Source: Physcomitrium patens
Taxonomy: Eukaryota > Streptophyta > Bryopsida > Funariales > Funariaceae
Assembly (NCBI RefSeq): GCF_000002425.4
Contig: NC_037275.1
Coordinates: forward strand, 10,774,533 to 10,838,532
DNA: 64,000 nucleotides
Direction: 5' to 3'
The notes below the pieces were generated by a model, which saw nothing but the letters and a program-made list of their open reading frames with translations, was not told the DNA's origin and searched no databases. The position numbers were made by a program, and so were the translations under genes. Numbering within the stretch: position 1 is the first letter of the stretch; each line of letters opens with the position of its first letter. Below are positions 34,942-46,820 of the stretch, piece by piece.

Positions 34942-36160
34942 CCGGAATACAGTTAATTGTATGACCCTAATGTGTAAGCTCATGCGGTATTCTTTCCCTG
35001 TGTTCGAATTCTCCTATACAGGTTTATTCTGATTAGATTAGTTAGAGTAAGTAAAACGACAATCACAAGTACTTAATTCCTTCCTTTCTTTTCTTTTTAA
35101 ATCATCAATCTTTTTATACAAAATGCTTCTATTTTTAAAAATACCAATAGATCTTATATTAAAGGCACCTACATCTTGTGAGAGTACCTCTCCTTCTATA
35201 CCTCTATAATCTTACTTTATAGTGGTACCTCCAAGAAATCCTTGAATTCTTCAACAACCCTTGACAATAGATTTTTTTTTCAATTTTTTTCGATTCTGCT
35301 CATGATTTGGAGGCACAGTCAAAAATTATACTGTCCCTCCTTCCATCCTCACTATAAATTCGTACATAAGCTGAACCATCATCAAGTACCTTTGTTTCTA
35401 TCCCAGTTGTAATAATATATGGTTTTCCCAAAATAAAAAGATAAGATGTATCTTAAATAAAAAAATTCTGCTCTATTGCAACATCACCAATCTGAATTTT
35501 CACATCTGAGCAAGCACCATATAATTTCCCTTATGTATTATTGGCTACCCGTATTGCCCATCTATGCTCCATATCAATTGGCCACCTTTGCTTCATATAA
35601 AGATCTTTAGACATAAGGTTTATTTCTGAACCATGGTCAATCAAAGCAACAATCAGCTTGTCTATATCTCTAATCTTCACTAATGCCTCTATATTTGCCC
35701 TAGTCCAATGCTCTCGAGTATAATGACTTGAAACTTCTCTATCTTTATTACCTTGATCATTAAAATATTCCTTTTCATTAAGACTCCTCCCTTCACTTGT
35801 TGATTATTTGTAACAATTATCAAATACATCTTCTTCACCTTCATATATGTATGCATCAATAGCATGATTCAATTCAGCTTCTCCCATTAATTGCCTCTTT
35901 TATTTAATACTGTCAATAATTACATCATTGACTTCTTTCTTGGTAATTTCTAAAATTTCTTTCAATGTAAATTCAACCTTAGTATTGAGCATACGTTCCT
36001 CAAGCACTCCCTTTAAATCTGTTGCCACTTCAATATCAAAGAGTAGTTTATAAGTTATCAATTTACCTTTATCTTTGATCTTTTTTGCTTTTTCTTTCGA
36101 TATTATTGAAGTATCCTTTGTGGATAATTCTTGTAAAGCCGCTGCACAAGCCTTATTTCT
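34942..36160 (-). pseudogene. pro: F2 protease region remnant
   Basis: Minus-strand conceptual translation gives A-L-I-D-H-G-S-E-I-N-L-M-S at about 35650-35610. The pattern is that of a retropepsin active site, but with D-H-G in place of D-S/T-G. Further on are G-K-L-Y-G-A-C and L-G-K-P-Y-I-I-T-T-G, the second half of the fold, then the start of a linker (D-V-G-A-F-N-I-R). Interrupted by a few stops. Retropepsins act as dimers to process Gag-Pol. Upstream it merges with gag. Confidence 0.65.
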
Positions 36161-36894
36161 TCAAATATGCCTCTTAGAAGAATTTTCTTTTCTTGAATCA
36201 TCAAAATTTCTTCTCCTATTTTCTTCTATTAAAGCTTCATGTTGGCTTTTAGCAATATATGCATGTACTGACAAAGCTTCTACAGGATCCTTCCAACTCA
36301 TAGCACCATAAATTATTGCAGTAATTCTCAATAAAGCTTCCCGTGGCATCTTTTCTTTTTGCATTGTAGAAATGACAGAAGACCAAAGTCCACTTGATTG
36401 AACATTTCCGACAAAATTCTGTCTGCCATCATTATCCACCCTAGTTCTATAATTTACAGCTTCTATTGTGGTAATTCCATGTGTTGCCAAATAATCTTTA
36501 ACTAATGCTTTCATGCTTCCTTTACCAAAGTTAGTTTGGAAAAGATTACAAGTGTCTTTCAATACAACCTTTCCATCTTTTCAATAAACAATGCCTTGTT
36601 GTATCATCTCATCAAATTCACTACAATCTTTTTAAGAATAAAAATCATCATCTCACCAAATACATCTTTGTACATATCCTTGTTTAAAAATAGTCTTTGA
36701 ACTTATTGTAGAAGTCTTCTCTTCAAGCCTTACAAGTTTGATTTGAAGATCTCCCATCTCTTATACAATCTCTTCAAATCCTATATCTTCTTTTTTTAGT
36801 ATAGTCAATGGAGGTTTAATAATAGGTATAGTCAATCGAATAATAGACATTGGAGTCTTTGGTACTTGTATCATTCTTCAAGTACCAAACCTAT

Positions 36895-36927
<33 letters not shown>

Positions 36928-37454
36928 TAAGTAATCCAATAGCATCTTCAACAGCTCTCTATTTTGTTGTCAATCTTTCTTCTTCTTCTTTATCTTCAAG
37001 AAGAATCTCTAACTTCTCTTTTAATTCTTTATTAGCAGCTTGAAGAAATAATTCAACCTTATTTGGTCTCAATGTTAAATTTTCTATTTTTGATAATTAA
37101 AAAAAATTATCTTTCAAATTCTCTTAATAATTCTGTAGCTTGCAAATTTTTGTTAGGTTTTTCAATCTATTCTAAGAATGATTTCTTGGTAATTCAATCA
37201 GTATCTTCTAAAAAATACTCATCCTTCAATGCATGTGAAAATACCTTCCATGAACTTTCAAATTATCCTATAATAGATCTTAAATGCTCTCTTATCTCTG
37301 AAATTATAACAAGCTCAAATAATTGAATCATCTCCTTCTCAGAAACATGATTCAATTCCATTTCTTCCACATAAAATCTTAAATATTTAGAAATATTCCT
37401 CCCATCAAATTGGTCAACCTTGTTAACCACTGCTTCCAATGCTTTGGTTGCCAA
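36161..37454 (-). pseudogene. gag: F2 gag pseudogene
   Basis: The start piece (37454-37263) has V-D-Q-F-D-G-R-N-I-S-K-Y-L and V-S-E-K-E-M-I-Q-L-F-E, a Gag-like N-terminal domain. The middle has a Lys/Glu-rich, probably coiled-coil stretch interrupted by a T run on the plus strand (about 36899-36926). Near 36650-36600 is a decayed knuckle (C-I-W-x-D-D-D-F-Y-S-x-K-D-C). The C-terminal 134-codon piece (36562-36161) is open. I do not recognise its fold. At least eight stops in total. Confidence 0.65.
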
Positions 37455-37702
37455 AGCCTCTTTGCGATCATTGCCTTGTTGCTATTGCATAAATAATATA
37501 AATTCTTGAAACATTTTACAATATTTGGATCAAAGTACATACCTTATTCATGAGTAGAAATTCTACTTGAAGTTGCGCTTGAAGATCCACTTGAAGTTCT
37601 ATCTAAAGCTCCATCAAGAAGTCTAAATTCAACCTTCTTGCCTTCTTGTGCCATCAATTCCAAATAACCACAAATATAATCTAATACATTCTACTCCAAA
37701 CT

Positions 37703-37720
37703 TTCACATCGAGTTCACCA
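37703..37720 (-). promoter_or_regulatory. F2 candidate primer binding site
   Basis: Four bases inside the LTR the sense strand starts TGGTGAACTCGATGTGAA. The leading TGG is the complement of a tRNA CCA end. I cannot assign a tRNA. Confidence 0.35.
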
Positions 37721-37724
37721 CTTA

Positions 37725-39042
37725 TGTCGTATTACGTGTTGTCTTACTCGAGAATGCACCGGGCATCTAACTATGGAAGGTGATGTTGTATTTCACAAGT
37801 ATCCAAGAAACTCTAATAGGTTTCATCTATACAAGAAGAATATAATCTGAATTTCAATTCAAAAGTACTAAAAATACTCTTTTTAGTAGCCTTAACTATA
37901 CATAAATCCCAATTACCTTCTTACTTTCATATTTAAGCAATTTAGATTTTTCTTGTAAGCTCCAATCCTAATTAGTGAACTTTAATAAGCTATAACATCC
38001 AATCCGACTATCTACTTGATGTAAAATTTTGCGTGCCATTGTCAATGTAAGTCTTCTATATGTTCAAGAATTTTTAGCCCAATCCAACTTAAAAATTGTA
38101 AGAAAACCTCCAAAAATTGCACTAATGTCACTCGGCTGCCAACTTGAAAAGTGAAGTAGAAATTCTAGTAGTGATTTCTCCCTTTCCAACTATTAACTTT
38201 GACTCAAAATTGATGTGCACCTTGATTTTGAAGTCCTTCAACATATGCCAAATTTTACTTTGATTCAACTTGTAGATCTCTTAATATTACAGAAATCCTA
38301 CCCAACCTCAAACTGCCAACTTCCAAAATCTTCTTGTGCTCAAAACCAGATATCTCTAAACCACATCATTAGATTATTACAAAATTTTGTATACACTTAG
38401 CATAACTAATAATCCATTCAATATTAAATTTATTATTGTAGATGTTTCACCAATTGCATGAACAAGCCAAAATTGCTAGTCCTAATTATATTATATAAAA
38501 TCCAAATCACCAATACAAACCCTGATTTTGAATAACAATTGCTAAGTCCTCAAAAATCCTCCAAAAATAATCCTTATGCTTTTAGAAAGAAATTCAAGCT
38601 AGCTCTCAAATCTTATCTTCTGATCTTTGAATAAATCCCTATTTTGCCCTAGGCCATCATTTTTGTGGCCAGAGGTCTGATTTTGACCCTATCTCACAAA
38701 CGGTCGACCCTTGGGTATCAATTTAACCTATCCTAAGGATTTTTTAGCCCAAAACTACTCTCAACTTAACCTTAGTACCAACTATATTAAATATTTACCT
38801 CTTCTAATCTGATTTTATCAATATATGGTATTTCTAAGGTAGTAGAAGAGTCTCTACAACCTAGAAGATAAAATTACTAATTTTCAACTTACTAACTATT
38901 AAGATAAGAAAATAACCTAAGAGGCTTTTATAAAAGCCATCTTTAGACACTTCAAATTATAATTGAACTAAAATAATTAAATATTAATTAAAAATTCAAT
39001 TTTGATTATAATTTCACTATATAGTCGTATTACATCACGACA
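37725..39042 (-). repeat. F2 5' LTR
   Basis: 1318 bp, TGTCGTATTACGTG to ATCACGACA on the plus strand, directly upstream in sense of F2 gag. Many C-to-T and G-to-A differences from 33622-34941. An F1 LTR starts immediately to its right. Confidence 0.8.
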
Positions 39043-39577
39043 ACAGACATACTTAGATATTTTAGTACATAATTATATGATTAGATAGAAATAAGTAAAA
39101 GTAGATAAAAGTAGGTTAATTTTATAAGACCTTTTAGAAAAGCTTCCTAGAAGCTTCATAGATGTTGTTTAACTTTACATGTATTTGTAATTGATTGATA
39201 AGTTAGAAACTTGGTCAATAAGTTAATCACAAATTGATATCTTATGGAATAAGCTAATTATGTGGCGCACATATAGAAAACTTGTGTTGCAAGTTAAGAT
39301 ACATGTCTTTCAAAGTCAATAAGTTTTGGAGATCCTATAAGACATTGTTATGTAGCTCTTAGTTAAGAGTATATATGGAAACAAGAGTGAAGCCTTTTTT
39401 ACTCTTATTAATGCTTTTCTAGTCTTTATTCTTATTTCAAGAATTTCTAGTCTTCTTTTTTTAGTAATAGCCATTTTAGTTTAATATTACATCACCTTTT
39501 GAATGACTTTCTAGTTCTCTTTAGTGATATAAGAATATATTGAAGATTTTCTTTCTTTGAGATTCATATCCTTGACA
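39043..39577 (+). repeat. F1 solo or partial LTR
   Basis: Collinear with the F1 LTR family up to CCTTGACA at 39577. The left terminus has lost its TG and abuts the F2 LTR end. No internal sequence follows. No convincing target duplication. Confidence 0.75.
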
Positions 39578-39692
39578 ACAAACTATAGGAAAATTTGGAA
39601 TACTTTTGCTAAATTCAAAGAAAAATATTCATAAAAAAATATGTATTGGAATGTTCTTTTATTTGTAGAATTATGTGAAATTTGTCAAAGAT

Positions 39693-41298
39693 TGTTATAT
39701 TACGTAAAGTCTTGCTCAAAAATGCATCGAGCACATAGCTCTAGAAGGTAGAATAGAAATTGTAACAAAAAAATCTTAATTCTAAAGAATATTATATAAT
39801 TCTAATTAAACCTTTAAAAATACTAAGCAATCTTTAATCAAATCACAAAAAAATAATAAGAAATTTTAAAATAATTAAAAAAAAAAACTTCAATAAAAAT
39901 TAAAATAATCTTTAAAAAATAAAAAAAAATACTAGAATAATTAAAAATATATTTTAAATAAATCTCAATCAAGTCCTAATTCAATCTTAATTAAAATTCT
40001 AATAAATTTTAATTAAATTCTAAATTAAATCCTAAATCCTAATTAAATCCTAAATCCTAATCAAATCCTAAATCCTAAATCAAATCCTAAATAAATCCTA
40101 TACTATAAATAAAATTCTAAAAAAATCCTAAATCCTAAATTAAATCTTAGATAAATCCTAAATCCTAAATCAAATCCTAAAAAAATCCTAAATCCTAAAC
40201 CAAATCCTAGAAAAATCTTAAATCTTAAATCAAATCCTAAATAAATCTTAAATCTTCAATCTTAAATCAAAACCTAGACAAATCTTAAATCCTAGTCTAA
40301 TCTTAAATTCTAACTAAACTTTAACCAAATCCTAAACTCTAATCCAATCCTAATCCTAAATCAAATCCTAACCAAAATCTAATCAATTAAATGTAATCTT
40401 AATATAGTATCTTAATATCTATTGATTAAATTATTGATCTTTCTTAAAATTTTATACACTTCTCAAAAAATAAATTATTAATAAGTATAAAAAATTAAAG
40501 ATAATTTTACTTATCAAATAGAAGAAAAATCCTAAAAATTGCTTGGATGTTGGCCAACGTCCTTCTCTAATCTAAGTGTTGAACTTTCAATGCCAATATT
40601 TCTTTTTTAAACCATTCAATTATTTTTAAACTTGACATATATTTAAAAAATCAAGTCTATTATCTTCATACATAAATTTTACTCCAATTCAACTAGTAGA
40701 TTATTAAAGAACTTAGAATCTCTAATTATCTTTTAAAGTCTAATTTTTGAAACATTAACCTACTTGAAATTCAATAACCTTCAATTCAACCATTTAATCA
40801 AGCTCAAACCTATAATATATATTTAAAACAAAAATTCACATAAGTCTTTAAAATTTGAACTATAAGTTTACTACCAAACTCACAAAATTCTCTAAAATAT
40901 AATATGCTTTTAATTTCATAGATTTCAAAATTATCCAAAAAAATTGTCACTTTGCAAAGCTCTTATAAAGTCATTATATATAAAAATCTTTTTAAATTAA
41001 TATTAAAAAAAATTCTATTAATATTTCTCTCAAATTTTACTCTTTAATCTGCAAAAAAATCTAGGAATTGCCATAGCTGCCCAATTTTGTGCCTCAAGGT
41101 CTGATTTCGACCTAGGTTGTTAACTGGTCCTCCAAGTATTAATTTTTTTTTAAATTAATTTTTATCAAAATAAACTCTTAACTTTTTTTTACATATTCTC
41201 ATATTTTTTATTTTTCTAATCTATCTTACTTTGCCTTATTTATGGTCTTACAAAGTAAGTAGAAGCCTACTTTGTAAAAAGATAGCATTTACACCTTT

Positions 41299-41329
<31 letters not shown>

Positions 41330-41440
41330 GAGACAATTGTCTATTTTCTAAGATAATTTAGTATAATATTTGAAGTAAGATCTTCTATCATATAATAATT
41401 TCTTCATCTTTTTTACCTATTAGTCATATTATATGAAAAT
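39693..41440 (-). repeat. Diverged F2-like LTR with homopolymer and AATCCT-rich inner part
   Basis: Begins TGTTATATTACG followed by CATCGAGCACATAGCTCTAG, matching the F2 LTR start. The segment at 40000-40390 is built from repeated AAATCCTAAATCCTAA-like words. Around 41090 GGTCTGATTTCGACC matches the F2 LTR. The end near 41440 (TTAGTCATATTATATGA) corresponds to the F2 terminus. A 29-base T run lies at about 41300-41329. Confidence 0.6.
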
Positions 41441-42601
41441 AGCATAATTTAATGTATGACATCAAGATAGTCTATATCAAAATAGACTTGATAGGATTTT
41501 TGTTGCATTTCTATTTATCTTCTATAATTAATTGTTTGGTGCATTCTTAAGTAAGAGTACATATAATATAACAACATATCACAAGTTGTAGCACCGTTAT
41601 AAAACTTGATTTTTGTTTGCTTGCCATAGAGATACATGAATCGTAATTGTTATGGTACTTATTTTTTAGGTTGATGTCCTAATATAACTAGGTTAGATAG
41701 TGACTACTTTAAATACAATCAGGGGTTTGAAGAAAGGATGCAAAATTTTATTTTTAAAAGATAATATATTATTAATGAGTTGGCTTGAGTTGATGGAAAA
41801 TTCGATTATAATGCAGTGTCTAGGAGCATGTTGAGATATCAAATAGGATCATAATAGTATGATCCAAAAATTACACTAAGAAGAGCTATGTTATACATAA
41901 GAAAGGCTAAATTATTGAGTTGATTGTATGGAATAATATGAGTACTAAGTTAATTGTAAAGAATAATTTGAGTGTCGAGTTAATGGCAAAGAACAATCAA
42001 GATATTAAGTTGGTTTTAGAGAGCAACTATAATGCTAGGTTGGTAGTAAAAAGTAACTAAGGCCTAATAATCTATTTTTAGATAATTTTTGATTTAAAAT
42101 TGGTACTTATCAAAGATGTGACTTGACTATGAGAGTAGCAAGTGTTGGTAGCATAGGTTTTTTCAATAAGTGTATGGATGGTTTAAAAGTTTGTTGGTGG
42201 TACTAAAATATCATCAACTTAAATAGTTGTTGTATGGGTCTAAATATTATTATTTTAAGGTATAGTGATATCAAAGATTTATAAGTTATCTTAAAATAGA
42301 TAAGATACAAGTATAAAATCATCTTAAATAAAAAAAATAGAAAATATAATTTTTGATTAAAATACCACTTCTTTATTTTTTATAGTCACTAACAAAGAAC
42401 AAATTCTTTTGTATGTGAAGGGCTTACAATGAATTAGTAAGACAAATAGTTTTTCTATTGATGAGAAAAATTTTAATATCACCTTATTTACAAGCATGAA
42501 GAATATTATTATTATTGAGATAAATTTTATATTTTTTAAGTAAAAATAGTTTAAAATTAATAAATTGATTTTTATTGTAAATCAAATAATAAATGGCTCA
42601 C
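41441..42601. other. AT-rich stretch containing a 30-bp tandem repeat
   Basis: Five adjacent units of 30 bp lie at 41914-42060. Each, read in frame on the plus strand, encodes a degenerate decapeptide of the form x-x-L-I-V-K-N-N-x-S (units I-E-L-I-V-W-N-N-M-S, T-K-L-I-V-K-N-N-L-S and so on). A stop ends the fifth unit; the frame upstream is soon closed. The remainder shows no recognisable gene. It may be the inside of an F2-like element. Confidence 0.55.
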
Positions 42602-43119
42602 TGTTAAGGACATGAAGCTCAAAGATAGAAATCCTCAATATACTCTTATGTCACTCAAAATAATTAGAAAGTCATTCAAAGATAATATAGTATTAAACTA
42701 AAATAGCTATTGCCAAAGATAAGAAGACTAGAAGTCTTGAAACAAGACTAAAGATTAGAAAGGTGTTGATAAGAGTGAAGAATGTTTGACTCTTACTTCT
42801 ATATATACTCTTAACTAAGAGCTATATGGTGGTGGTTTGTAGGACCTTTAAAACATGTTAATTTTTATAAGATACATATCTTAATTTATAAGGCAATTTT
42901 TTTATATGTACACCACATAATTAGCTTATTTTACAAGATATAAATATGTGGTTAACTTGTTGACCAAGTTTCTAATCTATCAACATATGTAAAGTCAAAG
43001 CAACATCTATGAAGCTTTTAAGAAGCTTCTCTAATAAATATTATAAAATAAATCTATTTTTATTTACTTCTATTTAATCATATAAATAAGTATTAGAATA
43101 AATATGTATATGTGTGACA
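42602..43119 (-). repeat. M3 3' LTR (F1)
   Basis: 518 bp, TGTTAAGGACATG to GTGTGACA. Followed internally by TTATTCTCCCTTCTAG, the complement of a polypurine tract. Outer flank CTCAC compares only partly with CTCTT at the other end of M3, so the duplication is decayed or absent. Confidence 0.85.
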
Positions 43120-43160
43120 TTATTCTCCCTTCTAGAGACAAGTTCTATAAGAAACTGATA

Positions 43161-43583
43161 TCATATGTTGAAAAAATCAAAGATGTGACAAATTATATTT
43201 GCCACATATTCTAATCTTTATTTTCTTTCAAGAAGATTGATAGGTCTTCTCAACATTGATAGTGTCCCATACAAAGATTGAAAGTCTATCCTATAATTTT
43301 TTTTATTGTTAAGGCCTTTATAACTCCCTTCAAATAAAACATTTGAAATACTATCAAGAGTAATTTTAACCTTTAATAAAATCACTAGACATTGGAAGTT
43401 TTTTCTAAAGTCATGATATCAAACAAATTATATTTTACTATATATTTGAAGAAGGATGTGTCATTCTTGAGGATCTTCATGTAGATTATATTATCTTTAA
43501 GATTGTAATAATTACAATGTTTTATTTAATAAGTCAACAAGTAATAGCTCTTGAGTTGAACCTGATGGTTGTTGGTTTTCCAT
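43161..43583 (-). pseudogene. M3 ORF3 remnant
   Basis: Minus-strand remnant starting at ATG 43583 with M-E-N-Q-Q-P. It keeps L-V-I-L-L and L-F-E-G-S-Y-K-G-L-N-N with about the same length as intact ORF3, but has several stops. It shows that ORF3 also belongs to copies with the type B Gag. Confidence 0.65.
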
Positions 43584-45029
43584 CTTCTTAGCATCCGAAA
43601 TGCACAAAAATACCAAATAAGAGTAGAAGGTAGAATGCTATCTTTCCTAGATCTTATTTCTTTTATAGCAAAGATTTATTATTCTTCTTCTTGATTTTAA
43701 TGGATGTCGTCAATAAAAAAATCTCAACTTTTTTTTATTGCATTTGCAAGATTCTTTGTTAATTCCTATGTATATTTATTAATATCATATCCATGCTAAT
43801 AAACAAGATATTTTAATCTATTTTGATACTGCCTTAAATCTAAGACTTTTTCTACCTCAAATTTTTTATTTTTATTTATTTTTTTAGGAAGACAAGATAT
43901 TTTTCTTCTTCTTGAGATATTCATTATCTTATGTGGCTTAAGAAGAGATATATAGAATACAAGATGGTTTTTCATAGATTTTGATAGATTTAATTGATAA
44001 ACAGTAAGATTGACTTATTTTTTAACAGAAAAAAGATCCAATCCTATAATAGTCCAACTTATCACAAGGGGCAAGTAGTTTTGATATTGTGACAAAGTAG
44101 CTATATCTTGTCACCCACATTGAATTGTGCTTGTTTTTTGCTATAGACATCTTCATTGATCTTTTATTGTTCTTGAGCTTTCTTTAATTATTCCTTTATT
44201 ATTCCATGTAGTTTTTATAAATAATTTATCAATCTTTTGTTATAAGATTATTAATTTTTAAAAATTCAAAAATATCAAGTTATAGATGATAACCATAATT
44301 GGTAAAAAAAAGTGTTTGTTGAATTAAAAAAATATATTAAAATATTATACGCAAACTCTGCCAATGACTAAAGAGTTATCTATCATCTTGATAATAATAA
44401 ATGATATACCTCAAATACTACTCAAAAATTTGATTCACGCATTTTTTTTTTTTTTTTTTTTTTTTTTATCAATTTGAAGATGAAAAGCCAAAAATTTAAT
44501 ATAAATTGAATCTCCTTATCCAATATATTATCCTTAGATAATCCATGATAGTGATATATATTTTTAAAAAAAAACTTAGCTATTTCTTCACCTATGATAT
44601 AGTTTGTACATGGTAAAAAATATGCCATCTTGTTAAAATAATCTACTATCACAAATATAGAATCATACAAATGTAAGATTGAAAGATCCATAATATATTC
44701 TATAGAAATAAATGACCATTGTTGTTCTAAAATAGAAAATAGTTGAAGAAGTCTGTAAGATTGATGATGAAGAGTTTTAGATCTTCAACAAATATTACAA
44801 GATTTTACAAAGTCTTAAATTGCCTTTCACATTTGAGACTATCAAAAATTTGTAGATATTAGCTCCAAAGTCTTATTATATTCAAAATATCAGGTGCTAA
44901 AAAAATCATGACAAGCTTAAAAAATATTTAATTATACTTTAGTTTTTAGAATGTATAATCATCTTTTAAAATAGAGTAGATTATTTTTGAATTCAAACTT
45001 AGTAGTATTATGAGACTTAAACAAATTAT
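43584..45029 (-). pseudogene. pol: M3 F1 pol, 3' half (integrase to chromodomain)
   Basis: Part of M3 downstream, in sense, of the N1 insertion. The integrase zinc region is at about 44990-44760 and the core at 44691-44422 (D-S-I-F-V-I-V-D-Y-F-N-K-M-A). The core frame runs into a Lys run created by a 25-base T tract on the plus strand (about 44442-44467). Chromodomain debris lies near 43900-43800. Heavily AT-shifted. The other half lies at 57760-59837. Confidence 0.75.
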
Positions 45030-45034
45030 TCTTG
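45030..45034 (+). repeat. N1 target-site duplication, left copy (TCTTG)
   Basis: TCTTG here equals 57755-57759. Joining the two flanks restores the uninterrupted F1 pol sequence seen in M1 near 9276, which confirms the insertion point. Confidence 0.8.
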
Positions 45035-45594
45035 TATCGCAGCCATAATCATGTAAGCTAATAATTACATATAGAAATAGGTAGAAGTAAGTAAAAGTAA
45101 GTAAAAGTAAGTTAATTCTATAATATTTAATATGGAAGCTTCTTAGAAACTTCTTAGATGCTGCTTTGACTTCATAGGTGTCTTTAATTGACTTTTTGGA
45201 TTAGAAATGTGGTCAATAAGTTGGCCATGTGCCACACATGTTGTCAGCTTGAAGATCAAGCTAACTATGTGGCTCGCATGTAGAAAAACTTGCCTTGTAA
45301 GTCAAGGCATGTGTCCTACAAAGTCAATACATATTGGAGGTCCTATAGAACATCACCACGTAGCCCCTAGTTAGAGAGTATATATAGAGACAAGAGTGAA
45401 GGCTTCTTCACTTTTGTCAACTCCTTTCTTGCTTCTAGTCTAGTTTCAAGGGTCTCTAGTTTTCTTGTCTTTTGGCAATAGCCATTCCAGTTCCTCTTTC
45501 AATATATATACTTGTTTATATATATTTTGTTACATCTTTTTGAGTGAAGGCTCACTTGTCTGAATTGTTTTTTCATCGAGTTCTTGTCCTTGAC
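45035..45594 (+). repeat. N1 5' LTR (F1)
   Basis: About 560 bp, ending CCTTGACA at 45594. Its first bases (TATCGCAGCC) differ from the 3' LTR start (TGTTACGGCC), so the terminal TG is either lost or overlaps the duplication. It has one extra 10-bp GTAAGTAAAA unit relative to the 3' LTR. By eye about a dozen substitutions, mostly transitions, separate the two LTRs. TATATATA box near 45379; the self-priming segment at 45410-45420 has one C-to-T change. Confidence 0.9.
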
Positions 45595-45596
45595 AG

Positions 45597-45607
45597 ATTG
45601 ACAAGAG
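45597..45607 (+). promoter_or_regulatory. N1 putative self-primer binding site
   Basis: TTGACAAGAGT, two bases after the LTR. Complementary to ACTTTTGTCAA in its own 5' LTR with one G-U pair, and perfectly to ACTCTTGTCAA of its 3' LTR. Confidence 0.65.
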
Positions 45608-45807
45608 TACACCTATAATATCAGAGCTTTGTCTAATCTTGATTAAGAGTAGATTACCCCTTTTTCTTGATAAGATATAAGCGTATTAGAAGTTGTGGAT
45701 TACCCTCTTCTAAACTGATATTGTCCTTAGTATTTTCTTTGTCCGCAAGTCCTCTCTTCTATTTGTCTTGAGCGATATTAGACATCTTCTCTCTTCTAAG
45801 TGTTATC

Positions 45808-46815
45808 ATGGCAGAACTTCTTGAAATGAAGGGTGCAATGGCACAAATGCAAGAGCAATTGAAGGAGTTAATGCTTGCAATGCATCAACTCAGTTTACCA
45901 CCATAAGGAGCAACAAGATTAGTAGGAAGTGAAGATATAGAAATGGTTGGAGCTGCTTCAACATCTGCATCAAACCATGTCCTTTTTCCTATGGTGGAAC
46001 AGCCTTCAAATGTTAGAGAACCAAGAATTGCCCTACCTGAGAAGTTTGATGGCACCAGATCCAAGTTTCAAGGATTTATCAATCAAGTGCAACTTGTGAT
46101 TGAACTTCAACCCCAAAGCTATCCAACTCCAGGATCACAAGTTAGATTCATTGGTACGCTTCTTTCAGGTTCGGCACTATCGTGGTTTTCATCTTTTCTT
46201 GAACAATGAGATCCAATATTGGATAATCTAGAGGCTTTTTTGGTGGAGTTTCGATCCATGTATGGAGAACATGATGTAATTCGTGTTGCAACTAATAAGA
46301 TCCGTATTTTACGACAAGGTAATCGATCAGTAACGTTATATGCTTCACAATTTCGACAACTTATAACTGATATCAAGTGGGATGATGCTGCACTTATTAG
46401 CCAATTTCTCTACGGATTATAATATGAGGTAAAAAAATTAATGCTCAACTTACCTGATCCTCAAACATTGAATCAAGCAATTGACTTTGCTGTGAAGTGC
46501 GACAATCGCTCTTTTGAATTCCGATCTGAGAACCATACAAGTGGACCTCAACGTTACTATAATTCAATGGCAACACCAACACCTCTTCAACACATACATT
46601 CGGAAGTAGAGGATATGCAAATTGATGCAGTACGTTTCAAACTTCTTACTGAGCAAGAAAAGACTCGTCGTCGTCAAGAAGGATTATGTTTATATTGTGG
46701 AGAACCAAAGCACACTGCTCAACATTGTCCAAAGAAACGACGCAATCACAAAATGAAGAGTATGGCTTTGAAAGAAGATAATATGTCAGAAAACGAATTT
46801 GTCCAACTACAATAG
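45808..46815 (+). pseudogene. gag: N1 F1 gag with three nonsense changes
   Basis: Gag structural protein of the element (335 residues, type A N-terminus M-A-E-L-L-E-M-K). The N-terminal 30 residues are Met/Gln/Leu-rich and probably helical. The capsid-like core starts near residue 77 with P-E-K-F-D-G-T-R-S-K-F. The zinc knuckle near residue 294 is intact (C-L-Y-C-G-E-P-K-H-T-A-Q-H-C). In-frame stops at 45904 (TAA), 46207 (TGA) and 46420 (TAA) each lie one transition from the codon in N2. The frame ends at TAG 46813-46815 and overlaps pol, which lies in the -1 frame. Confidence 0.92.
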
Positions 46816-46820
46816 AGATC

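Noticed and set aside
33622..39042. 33622-39042 as one complete F2 element with paired LTRs
   Set aside because: The two LTRs differ visibly in degree of decay, no target duplication or polypurine tract is found at the left LTR, and pol parts of the same copy continue to its left. A separate LTR insertion is more likely.
40000..40390. AAATCCTAAATCC repeats as a telomere-like array
   Set aside because: The words resemble CCCTAAA only superficially, units are irregular, and the region is collinear with the F2-like LTR copies at 5.7-6.1 kb and 19.0-19.16 kb.
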